Positions 17,422 through 25,408 of a stretch of DNA of 54,969 nt are shown here, one piece after another. The notes beneath the pieces were generated by a model, which was not told where the DNA came from, searched no databases, and saw only the letters and a program-made list of their open reading frames with translations. Source of the DNA: Chitinophagaceae bacterium. Lineage in GTDB: Bacteria; Bacteroidota; Bacteroidia; Chitinophagales; Chitinophagaceae. Position 1 is the first letter of the stretch. Each line of letters opens with the position of its first letter. The translations under genes were made by a program, and so were the position numbers. The stretch lies in assembly GCA_025360525.1 (NCBI GenBank), contig JANYCA010000104.1:1-54969 (forward strand). Direction: 5' to 3'.

Positions 17422-18399
17422 CTAATGTTTTAAAGGTCGTTTTTTAATCATCCCACCTTTGGTATCTCTAATACTACTCATTACTACAAATGCATTACTG
17501 TCAATTTTTTCAAGTTCATTGTTAAAACGATTTACTTCCAACCTCGTTAATACAGTGTAGACAATTTCAATGTCTTTTCTTTCCCCTTTATTCCCAAACC
17601 CACTTTTACCGTTATATACAGTAACACCACGCCCTAAATTATCAATGATCATCTGCTTTATTCTTTGGCTTTGTGGCGATATGATCGTGACGCCTGTATA
17701 TTCTTCAATTCCTTCTATAATAAAGTCAAGCGTTTTTGAAGCCGATAAATAAGTAATCATCGAATAAAGGGCAATTTCAATCGAAAGGAAATAAGCCGCC
17801 GCCGAAAATATCATGATGTTGATAACAATGATAATGTCGCCGATTGTTGTTCCAAATTTGCGGCTCAAATAAATTGCCAACACTTCTGTTCCATCAATTA
17901 CTGCACCGCCCCGTACTGATAACCCGATGCCTGCACCAAGAAAAAAACCTCCAAAAACAGCCACCAACAAATTGTCGTTTGTTACATTAGGAAAGGTAAC
18001 GGTAGCCACAACCAGGGCAAGGCCGGAAATAGCCAACATTGTCTTAATTGCAAAAGCCTTACCAATGATTTTATAACCGAGAATAATAAAAGGAATATTT
18101 ACGCAAATGAGTAACAGGTAAAGCGGTATAGAACTTAGTGCTGATATCAACAGTGAAATACCTGTAGCACCACCATCAATAAAATTGTTGGTAAGCAGAA
18201 AGCCTTTAAAACCAAATGCAGCAGAAAATATTCCAACCGTTATTAAAATAAAATCTTTTAAGTACCGGAAAATATTGATTTTAAATTCCCGCATTCCTTT
18301 AGCAAGTTCATAATCAGAATAGCGGTTATTGTCACCCGCATTTTTCCTCTTGTGTCTAAGTGTAGTTTGAATGATTACTTGTGTCAAAAGTGGGTTCAT
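17422..18399 (-). CDS. YitT-family membrane protein with DUF2179 domain
   Basis: 325-aa inner-membrane protein. After a basic cytoplasmic N-terminus come five or six hydrophobic helices (residues of about 48-230) with GFKGFLLTNNFIDGGATGIS and SVRGGAVIDGTEVLAIYLSR, hallmarks of YitT/DUF161 proteins. The soluble C-terminal DUF2179 domain follows (RIKQMIIDNLGRGVTVYNGK, then IVYTVLTRLE). Transport function is suspected for the family but not established. ATG 18399 is used; a shorter start at an internal Met (residue 36) would remove a hydrophilic extension. Confidence 0.9.
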   Translation of the reverse strand: MNPLLTQVIIQTTLRHKRKNAGDNNRYSDYELAKGMREFKINIFRYLKDFILITVGIFSAAFGFKGFLLTNNFIDGGATGISLLISALSSIPLYLLLICVNIPFIILGYKIIGKAFAIKTMLAISGLALVVATVTFPNVTNDNLLVAVFGGFFLGAGIGLSVRGGAVIDGTEVLAIYLSRKFGTTIGDIIIVINIMIFSAAAYFLSIEIALYSMITYLSASKTLDFIIEGIEEYTGVTIISPQSQRIKQMIIDNLGRGVTVYNGKSGFGNKGERKDIEIVYTVLTRLEVNRFNNELEKIDSNAFVVMSSIRDTKGGMIKKRPLKH

Positions 18400-18533
18400 A
18401 TTTTTGTTATCATCTGTTGTTTTAAGCTTGCAGCCAACAGACAGGTATTGCTGCAGATGTTTATTTCACCAACTTTCCGTTCGTAACCAACGCTAAATTT
18501 ATAACTTAAAGCCGAAGTTTTGCGCTACCGAAC

Positions 18534-18616
18534 AACAGAATTACATCCGCTACAATTAAAGCATGGATAGGCTCTGCTTATGATTGTTATTACATGAGCC
18601 CCAATACAAAAAAAAT
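18534..18616 (-). repeat. Cassette-like spacer element, copy 4 (after hydrolase gene)
   Basis: Starts AACAACAGAATTACATCCGC, in line with the 16685 and 19704 copies, and continues with the TAAAGC...ATGATTGTT...ACA-AAAA pattern shared with 14708-14785. It begins about 20 bp beyond the stop of the alpha/beta hydrolase. Confidence 0.45.
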
Positions 18617-18636
18617 TTGTTGCCTGCAGGCTTGGC

Positions 18637-19569
18637 TTACTTTTGCAATAATAACCAACTTATCAACTGCACCGGATCTGCAATGCTCCAGGAGTGTGGG
18701 TGTTTTCTATTGTCTGGCTTTCTATAGCCTTTGTTAGTTGTTGTAATTAAAACAGCACTGTTATTTCCTAATCGTTGTAGCTCATTAATCATTGCTGCAT
18801 GGTCAGAAATATTCATGTAAGAAAAATTGTAACCTCTTTCATTTAGCCACCATTGAATATCTGGTTCTGATATTATCATAATTGGTATGTTAACCAAATT
18901 TTTAACTGCTCGCTGCGTTATGTCCGAAAATGAATAGGGCGAAGTATTATAGAAATTTTCCAGTGCCGTTTGTGGTGTACCCTTCATTTCCATTTGTATT
19001 CTGTCAATCATATAAGTGACCTCACCATTAGCTTGTGTTGGGGCAGAAAGTCTTACAACCCGATTAGCCGAATTATAAAAACGTTCCCAATCAAGAGGTG
19101 GGTCAACAGCAAAAACTGCTGTTGGTTTTATTGCATAAATATTTTTAACAGCCAATTCAGCATATTTAACTACGCAACTGCCGCCAATAGAGAAGCCTCC
19201 GATATAAAAATCTTTCCCTTCCAATTGGTATTTAGCGATAACAGTTTCAATTTGATGTTTTAAAGATTGTTGCGATAAACTGTCAACACCAAAATATGTT
19301 GAGCCTGTTTGTAATATCGGGAGGATAGTTAAAATTCCTTGTTCAGCTGCATATTTTGGCAGTGCTGTTTGAATCAACATGTCTTTGGGTGAGGCTCCAA
19401 ATCCGTCTAATAAAAACATAAATGCTTTAATAGGACGGTTGTAAGGAATCACAGCAGTATACATGTTTGTCGTGCTGTCATTCGAATTTAAATATACTGT
19501 CTCCAATTTCTGCCCAAATGCAATAGTATGAATGAAAATAGTTAGAATAAGAAAGCTTTTATCTAGCAT
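18637..19569 (-). CDS. Secreted alpha/beta-hydrolase-like protein
   Basis: 310-aa protein with signal peptide MLDKSFLILTIFIHTIAFGQ. It has the alpha/beta-hydrolase nucleophile elbow GGFSIGG (Ser127), an oxyanion-type segment LLDGFGASPKD, a possible acid in FAVDPPLDWERF or ISEPDIQW, and a C-terminal HPHSWSI that could supply the catalytic His. It resembles esterase/prolyl-oligopeptidase-like hydrolases, but the subfamily is unclear. It is a single gene between two cassette-like spacers. Confidence 0.75.
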   Translation of the reverse strand: MLDKSFLILTIFIHTIAFGQKLETVYLNSNDSTTNMYTAVIPYNRPIKAFMFLLDGFGASPKDMLIQTALPKYAAEQGILTILPILQTGSTYFGVDSLSQQSLKHQIETVIAKYQLEGKDFYIGGFSIGGSCVVKYAELAVKNIYAIKPTAVFAVDPPLDWERFYNSANRVVRLSAPTQANGEVTYMIDRIQMEMKGTPQTALENFYNTSPYSFSDITQRAVKNLVNIPIMIISEPDIQWWLNERGYNFSYMNISDHAAMINELQRLGNNSAVLITTTNKGYRKPDNRKHPHSWSIADPVQLISWLLLQK

Positions 19570-19891
19570 AGTTTGTCGCGTTAGGTTGTTCGTTTAAGGT
19601 TATAGGCAACGGGTAGGGGTTGCCGCAGTTGTGGAATTCATTGCTCGTCCTGCCCGGAACCGCTGATGATTAATTATATAAAAGGACAAGGTAATAAACA
19701 AAAGCCCAACAGAATTGCGTCCTCCGAAAACGCTGCTGTTAGCGAATTACAGCTGAATATATCAATGTGTTGCGACACTCACAGGCTTTGCTTTTTCCTT
19801 AAATTAATGCTGTTTAATTTTATTCATTTCAGAAGTAACATGGCGGAGAAAGGGCACCATACGAAGAACAGACGAACCAATGTATTATAAT
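19570..19891 (-). repeat. Spacer with cassette-like element, copy 5 (after TIR gene)
   Basis: 322 bp without a gene. The element at 19704-19754 is the best copy. Reverse-complemented it reads GCTAACAG, then GCGT....ACGC, then CTGTTGGGC: an imperfect nested palindrome with a GTTRRRY-type end, the layout expected of an attC site. A 74-codon plus-strand frame here (19666-19890) has no coding features and is rejected. Near the hydrolase start the reverse strand carries ACCTAAC, which fits RYYYAAC. Confidence 0.5.
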
Positions 19892-20854
19892 TTACAAGCT
19901 GTTCATAGCCCTGGTGGTGTCAATAACACCCATTGCCTCATAAATTTGATAATAGTGATCATTCAAGTCGAAGCCAATCTTATTAATATATTCCAGCATT
20001 TTAATCAAACCTGGAAACATCTCAAGAATAATTTTACGCTGCTCTAAACGAATTGCATTGTTTTCCTCTTTTGTATTCATGATGCTATGGCTTGCCTCAA
20101 GTGAAAACCATTTGCTGTAATTTGCTGTAAGCGTTTTATCATAATCCATGATCTTATCAAAATCTGTAGGGTTAAGGTATTTTACAAGATCCTTAAATTC
20201 TAATATTCTTAGATAGTCTTCCTGCCCTGCACCTTGGCGAAGCCTTGAATATAAGTTAGTTGACCGGCCTTCGAACATCACGCTGTGATCCCTATTGATT
20301 AAATTTTCTTTACCGCATAATACTAACAGTTCTGATTCAATCGCATTAATAAGATTAATAAGGGCAGATAACGACTGGCCCGCACTTATCACAGGCTTTG
20401 CTAAATAAGCGATTTGCGCTTTAAGATCGGACAGGATTTTTTTATAAAGGTTTTGCCTGGCCTTTCCCCTGGGAAAATCTGTTTCAAGCGATTTGCCTGC
20501 TCCTGAAGGAATATATTGCAGATCTATTAGCCATTCAATTTTTTGTGGATCGCAGGAAGAAACAATAATAGGAAAGACAACAAATTTTTTTATAGTTGCA
20601 GTAAAAAACTTAGTTACTTCAACGCTATTGATGTAATCAGATTCAATAAAATTATTACTCACCAAGAGAATAGCAATTTGAGAGTTGAGGATATTTTTGT
20701 GAATGATCTCATTCCATAAATTACCTGTAACAATATCGCTGTCGACCCAGAATTTGGCCTTTTTGCTGAGTGAACTTTTTAGATAATCAATCAATTCTCC
20801 TTTTTCCAGATAAGCCTCATCTTTATGGCTATGGCTTACAAAGACCTGGGTCAT
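19892..20854 (-). CDS. TIR-domain protein with novel helical C-terminal region
   Basis: 320-aa cytoplasmic protein. Residues 1 to about 150 are a TIR domain: QVFVSHSHKDEAYLEKG, FWVDSDIVTGNLWNEI, and IAILLVSNNFIESDY with Glu79 in INSVEVTKFF at the position of the catalytic NADase glutamate, then FPIIVSSCDPQKIEWL and LQYIPSGAGK. Bacterial TIR proteins commonly act as NAD+-consuming effectors or signal producers in antiphage defence. Residues of about 155-320 are helical and not assigned. No sensor or effector partner gene is adjacent, so any role in immunity is inference. The start is ATG 20854. Confidence 0.85.
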   Translation of the reverse strand: MTQVFVSHSHKDEAYLEKGELIDYLKSSLSKKAKFWVDSDIVTGNLWNEIIHKNILNSQIAILLVSNNFIESDYINSVEVTKFFTATIKKFVVFPIIVSSCDPQKIEWLIDLQYIPSGAGKSLETDFPRGKARQNLYKKILSDLKAQIAYLAKPVISAGQSLSALINLINAIESELLVLCGKENLINRDHSVMFEGRSTNLYSRLRQGAGQEDYLRILEFKDLVKYLNPTDFDKIMDYDKTLTANYSKWFSLEASHSIMNTKEENNAIRLEQRKIILEMFPGLIKMLEYINKIGFDLNDHYYQIYEAMGVIDTTRAMNSL

Positions 20855-21363
20855 AAATTGTATGTTTAATAATGATGAATGCTTCTTCTAAAGATGATAG
20901 AACTATCTGTAGCCTTGGTTCTCATCCTTTTCAAAACAGTAGTCTGTGACAAAACAATCCTCGGGAGAAAATTAAAAACAATAAATCATATTTCAAATAG
21001 GAGACTTGCTGAGGATTTTATATTTTGTCTTTACGTTAACCATGGAAATCTATTGTATGCTCTAAACGTACAAGATGCTAATCAAATTTAAATTTTTGTG
21101 AAGCCCTTACAATTTCTTATCAAAGCCTCTTCTATGCATATATTCTTATTGCGGCAGGTCTCTTGCAACCGGTATTTATACCAACCACTGCATAGACGCA
21201 ACAGTGGCGTACGGAGATAGCATCGTTTTCACTTAATGAAAGCAGAAAGATCAACAGAGGCAAAAAAATAGTTTCTATTTATCGGCAGCTGAATCATTTT
21301 GCTTACAAACAATTTGATGCTCTGCTAAGCGGAGTATTCTGTAAAATGGATTGACACAAGCTT
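20855..21363. other. Gene-free spacer
   Basis: 509 bp between the TIR gene and the RraB-like remnant. A 70-codon plus-strand frame (20879-21091) has no recognisable feature or ribosome binding site and is not called. The rest contains only short imperfect stems (for example CTCTGCTAAGCGGAG at about 21319). Confidence 0.5.
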
Positions 21364-21812
21364 TCAATTTATGTTGGCTTTCCATCCGATAAACATACAA
21401 TCAAATTCATAGCCCAGGTCACACATTATTTTTGTCCATTCCAAAATAGATTTTTCAGACATTTTGGTGGCAGCGCTTTTACAGGTAACAAGATGAAGAA
21501 AAGAAACAGCAAATCCTTTTGTACTGAGGCATCATATCTAAAGGTTTTAAGTTGGGCTAACAGCTCGCTTGCCTTTTTGGACGTATTGGTACGATAGGTG
21601 AAATCCAGCCTTAGTGCAGCACTCTCTGTAATATTCTTTTTGCGTAATGCTGCCAGGGTTTCTTTGGACTTTTTTTGCTGTTGGGTAAACGTTACTTTAT
21701 ACACTGGTTCCGGCATATATACCAGTTGGGACTTTGCTGCCATTGAGCTAAGTAACATGCATCCGATTATTATAGATGCGAAAATCAAGTACCGACATTT
21801 TTGTGTTTGCAT
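21364..21812 (-). pseudogene. Secreted RraB-like (ribonuclease E inhibitor domain) protein, frameshifted
   Basis: The upstream frame from ATG 21812 gives a signal peptide (FASIIIGCMLLSSMAAKSQ) and then the RraB-like start LRLDFTYRTNTSKKASELLA. Near 21490-21500 the similarity jumps to another frame, which continues VTCKSAATKMSEKSILEWTK, IMCDLGYEFD and ends GWKANIN at the TGA 21364-21366. The jump is what a one-base loss would give, so this is either a true pseudogene or a sequence error. RraB-type domains bind RNase E in enterobacteria. A secreted form would do something else, and the family call rests on pattern resemblance. Confidence 0.5.
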
Positions 21813-22962
21813 ACAATATATTTCTGCCTTTACTGCTCTTGTGAATTTAATAACTCTTTGCCAAACCAACCGCCCCGGTTGTGCCTTTTTCAACCAACCG
21901 GCGAAGCGGTGTAATCCAATACTGTAAATAGTTTCTTATAATTTATACATTATTGTTTACTGCTTTTCCTAAACTTTTTTACAAATGCTTTGGATGATTT
22001 CAACATCCATACTTATTGCTAAAACCTTTTGGCTGCGTTCCTTTAAATGTTGGTCAAAAGACCAACATTGGCCTTTGCGGAGTAGGTTGCTTATTTTAAA
22101 CGCCTAGCAACAAGGGCGAAAAACTTTTTATTACAGCATTGTAGTAACATGCTGACACTGGAAGCATATACTGTAAAACCATCGCTTCATTCCAGTGCCT
22201 ATTATCATTTCGTTCGGTTAATGCACTCCTGCGCCAGACTGCGCCTGAATGACTTAGTCGGGCAGGCAGGCAATCGTAATCCCTGGCTTTGCTGACAATG
22301 CAGCAAACTATCCAACAACATTTTTTTATAGCAATCTCTTGTAAACACATCAGCACCCAACAACTGTTGAGGTTGTAAAGTATACAGCATCCTTATCTAC
22401 AAATTTATATCGTGTACTCATTGTATTTTTTATACATAAAAATACCGTATCGTTTTGGTAAATAAAAAAGATGAAAGTTTGCTTAATGGTGGAGATATTA
22501 AGAAATACTAAGACTAGTAACGGGGAGACACAGGGCTGGAGCCCTGCGCCTGTGGGGCAATAATAAATACCAAACATCACCGGCAAACAAAATTGCCTTC
22601 CAAAAAGGGAGCAGGAATTCTTATGCAGTAAGCTTTAAAGCTTTATAACTTTCCTGAAAGTTAATGGTTAGCAAAACGACACCGAAGAACTAAAAAGCTA
22701 CTAATTTGATAGCATTGGTGGCGACACCGACCTTGGAGATCGAAGAATATAAAACCAACCACGGAAGCAAGATAACTCATTTCGTTACAGGCCGGTGAGG
22801 ACACACGGCCTCGGAGAGTATAATGGTTCGGCTTCATACCTACCACGGACGCAGGGTGTCCTATTGATGAAGTCGGGAAAACTGCGCCCAACAAAAGTAT
22901 CCTCTGTATATATAGACCTTAGAGAGATTAAAAAAAAGTATAAATTTCTGCCAAACAAAATA
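21813..22962. other. Gene-free region with decayed repeats
   Basis: About 1.15 kb where all open frames are short and low in coding character. It holds the operator-like palindrome at 22046-22069, a small stem at 22531-22546 (CAGGGC/GCCCTG), and two related blocks about 75 bp apart, GGTGGCGACACCGACC (about 22716) and GGTGAGGACACACGGCC (about 22790). The first is also similar to GGTGGCGAAACCGACC at about 13087. It looks like worn mobile or repeat DNA. Confidence 0.5.
22046..22069. promoter_or_regulatory. Perfect 10-bp palindrome (operator-like)
   Basis: AATGTTGGTC and GACCAACATT flank AAAA, a perfect 24-bp dyad. There is no T run, so a transcription-factor operator is more likely than a terminator. 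No adjacent intact gene is obvious; the nearest is the RraB-like remnant 230 bp to the left. Confidence 0.4.
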
Positions 22963-23352
22963 GCCCTTACCCAGGGTTACTTATGCCCGTACCTAAGGTT
23001 ACTTATGGCCGTACCTAAGGTTACTTTTGCCCTTACCTAGGGTTACTTATGCCCGTACCTAAGGTTACTTATGCCCGTACCTAAGGTTACTTTTGCCCTT
23101 ACCTAGGGTTACTTGTGGCCTTACCTAAGGTTACTTGTGGCCATACCTAGGGTTACTTGTGGCCTTACCTAAGGTTACTTGTGGCCATACCTAGGGTTAC
23201 TTATGGCCTTACCTAGGGTTACTTATGCTCTTACCTAGGGTTACTTGCGGCCATACCTGGGGTTACATGTGCCTTACCTAAGCCTACTTGTGCCTTTACC
23301 TAGGGTTAGGTATGCACAAACCTAGGTTTACTTTTGCCCTTACCTTGGGTTA
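22963..23352. repeat. Tandem array of 22-bp units (about 17-18 copies)
   Basis: GGTTAC recurs at 22975, 22997, 23019, 23041, 23063, 23085, 23107, 23129, 23151, 23173, 23195, 23217, 23239 and 23261, exactly every 22 bp. Decayed units follow with steps of 21, 22, 21 and 23 bp to about 23352. A typical unit is GGTTACTTATGCCCGTACCT plus AA/AG. Adjacent units join in the near-palindrome ACCTAAGGT/ACCTAGGGT. The unit is not a multiple of three and is not coding. It lies 120 bp from the cytochrome c stop. Confidence 0.95.
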
Positions 23353-23475
23353 TTATAGATTGCTGTGTATTGTAAATTGTAGATTTACTTTGCTATAGAT
23401 CGGTGGTGGACAACGAACAGGAAAGCAATATTTTGCAGCACAGTCAACCAATACATCGTCCAATCGCCGGCTATT

Positions 23476-23883
23476 TTATTTTCTTTCAGTCTTTACCTGG
23501 GCTGCTTTAATAATTGGATATTTATTACCCCAGCTATTTCTTACAAAATTCAGCACATCTGCAACTTCCTGGTCGGTTAATTGTGGGATACCTGCCATTG
23601 CTGTGTTGTAGGTTGTTCCGTTTACAGAAATTTCCCCTTCCTGCCCGGCTAATATAATTCCAACTGCACGTTTTGCATTTTTTACATACTCTGTTTTTGC
23701 AAGCGGAGGAAATACAGATGGCACTCCTTCACCTTCGGGCATGTGGCAACTGGCACAATTAGCCTCGTAAACAGATGCGCCTCTTTTTATGCTTTGAGGT
23801 AAATCGTCTTCCTGAATTTTATTGAATAAAAAAAGGCTGGTTGCAGGTATTAAAAGCAATAGCAGGGAAATTATTTTTATCAT
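23476..23883 (-). CDS. Class I cytochrome c (periplasmic or membrane-anchored)
   Basis: 135-aa mono-haem c-type cytochrome. The N-terminal hydrophobic stretch MIKIISLLLLLIPATSLFLF acts as signal or anchor. Haem attachment is at CASCH (43-47) and the likely axial Met96 is in NTAMAGIPQL. The pattern, with GEGVPSVFPPLAKTEYV and DVLNFVRNSWGN, is the usual cbb3/alcohol-dehydrogenase-associated cytochrome type. It transfers electrons in the periplasm; the partner oxidase or dehydrogenase is not in the window. The start is ATG 23883. Confidence 0.92.
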   Translation of the reverse strand: MIKIISLLLLLIPATSLFLFNKIQEDDLPQSIKRGASVYEANCASCHMPEGEGVPSVFPPLAKTEYVKNAKRAVGIILAGQEGEISVNGTTYNTAMAGIPQLTDQEVADVLNFVRNSWGNKYPIIKAAQVKTERK

Positions 23884-24013
23884 TTGTAAAAATTTAAAAT
23901 GTTGTTTGGTTTAAGATAAACAGACCAGCGAGCCGTCAAAAAATCTGCTATGCAAATATATAGTTTTGAAACTGCCTGCCTGATACAATGAGCTGTTAAA
24001 TACTTTTAAATGC

Positions 24014-25276
24014 CTATCCATTTTTCATTAATACCTGAATGGTTTCTTTGGTTTTTTGTTCGAGTACAATATTTTTTTCATTTACCATTTGTTGTAAAAT
24101 GGCTTTGTTGTAATGACGGATTGTTAACAGGCTGATGTCTTTTTCAACCGTTACTTCAAACAGCTCACTGGCAGCAAGTGCCAGCTTTTCAATCTTTTCT
24201 GCCCGGTCATCAAAGCTGCATAATAGGCTAATAGCGCCGCTTTGGGTAATGTTCGGACCAATTTTTATTTCTGCAAAAAGCTTATACAAACTGCTGATAC
24301 CGGTTTCTCCAATAAACGAAAAATCTTTGCTGCGCATTTCCATTAGTACCTGGTTTTCCTTTACAACAATAATGGGCGGTAAATGGTGAACAGGTTGTTC
24401 GCTGATAATAGTGCCTGGCAGTGCAGGGTTTAAAAAGCATCGTACATGCAGGGGGATATTTTTATTCTCCAAAGGCTTAATCGTTTTTGGATGTATAACC
24501 TGTGCTCCATAATAAGCCATTTCAATTACCTCGTTAAAACTAAGATGGCTGATGAAAACTGCATCATTGAATTTCTTTGGGTCCGCATTCATTACACCTT
24601 CCACATCTTTCCAAATAGTCTGACTTTCTGCATTCAGCATGTTGGCAAATATGGCAGCACTATAATCACTCCCTTCTCTACCTAAAGTGGTACTTTCATT
24701 TTCATCGGTAGCACCAATAAAACCCTGCGTTAGAATAATATTTGTGGTTTTAAAAACAGGCACCACCATTTCTTCCACTTTTTGTTGCGTAAATGCCCAG
24801 TCAATTCCAGCATCCCTAAAGTTATCATCCGTTCTTAGAATATCTCTCACATCCAACCAGATATTATTTATTTGCATACTGTTTAAAAAACAACTTATCA
24901 TGGCAGTGCTCAGCAATTCACCACAACAAACAATTTGATCGTAGTAATAATCAAAATCCCGTACGGGCTTATCATGCAGCAGCCATTCTACTTCTGTATA
25001 AATATCATTAATTAATTTACTTGCCTCACTTGCCACATTTAATTGGCCGGCCAATTCATTATGAACCTCTTTTATTTCTGCAAACAGTTGCAAGGCTTCG
25101 TCTTTGTTACCGGCAAAAAAAGCTTCCGTCACTTTTTCCAACGCATTGGTAGTTTTGCCCATGGCAGAAATAATAATAAATATTTTATCTCCCTCATAAC
25201 TGCGGATAATAGCTGCCACACTGTAAATTCTCTCAATCGAATTAATACTAGCCCCGCCAAATTTAAAAACTTTCAT
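24014..25276 (-). CDS. lysC: Aspartate kinase (monofunctional)
   Basis: Phosphorylates L-aspartate as the first step towards lysine, threonine and methionine. From ATG 25276 the 420-aa protein begins MKVFKFGGASINS (KFGGAS motif); the frame's upstream ATG at 25324 adds a Cys-rich tail foreign to the family. The catalytic region contains STTLGREGSDYSAAIFAN and VEGVMNADPKKF. The C-terminal third holds two ACT-like regulatory domains (MRSKDFSFIGETGISSLYKL and ALAASELFEVTVEKDISLLT), so feedback inhibition is expected. There is no fused homoserine dehydrogenase. It is divergent from fbp. The symbol lysC is by function; a thrA-type paralogue may exist elsewhere. Confidence 0.93.
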   Translation of the reverse strand: MKVFKFGGASINSIERIYSVAAIIRSYEGDKIFIIISAMGKTTNALEKVTEAFFAGNKDEALQLFAEIKEVHNELAGQLNVASEASKLINDIYTEVEWLLHDKPVRDFDYYYDQIVCCGELLSTAMISCFLNSMQINNIWLDVRDILRTDDNFRDAGIDWAFTQQKVEEMVVPVFKTTNIILTQGFIGATDENESTTLGREGSDYSAAIFANMLNAESQTIWKDVEGVMNADPKKFNDAVFISHLSFNEVIEMAYYGAQVIHPKTIKPLENKNIPLHVRCFLNPALPGTIISEQPVHHLPPIIVVKENQVLMEMRSKDFSFIGETGISSLYKLFAEIKIGPNITQSGAISLLCSFDDRAEKIEKLALAASELFEVTVEKDISLLTIRHYNKAILQQMVNEKNIVLEQKTKETIQVLMKNG

Positions 25277-25341
25277 ATTGTATGTATGTTTATTTGTATT
25301 ACTAAAACACCGGCAAATTAGCACATTAGGCCATTCTTCGC

Positions 25342-25349
25342 TACTTTTG
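25342..25349 (+). promoter_or_regulatory. Candidate -7 element for fbp
   Basis: TACTTTTG matches the Bacteroidota -7 consensus TAnnTTTG, 60 bp upstream of the fbp ATG in the divergent intergenic region. A good -33 TTG at the usual distance is not evident, so support is partial. Confidence 0.4.
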
Positions 25350-25408
25350 AAAGCGCAAATCTACTTGCGATAACCAATGTAAAAAAATCAACCTTTAAAC
25401 CAATTTTC

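Noticed and set aside
19666..19890. 74-codon plus-strand ORF
   Set aside because: Runs through the cassette-like element; no coding character.
13642..20854. Integron integrase to go with the cassette-like spacers
   Set aside because: No tyrosine recombinase was found in any frame of the region; the cassette idea rests on the spacer elements only.
20879..21091. 70-codon plus-strand ORF divergent from the TIR gene
   Set aside because: No recognisable domain or convincing start context; could be re-examined if homologues exist.
22096..22390. Short minus-strand ORFs
   Set aside because: Low-complexity, overlapping frames in a decayed region; no family match.
22795..23040. ORF reaching into the 22-bp array
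   Set aside because: The array period is not a multiple of three and all frames soon stop; reads as chance.
22963..23352. CRISPR array
   Set aside because: Units are contiguous 22-mers with no unique spacers and there are no cas genes.
25277..25408. Lysine riboswitch before aspartate kinase
   Set aside because: Region is only 132 bp, shared with fbp, and shows none of the long paired arms required.
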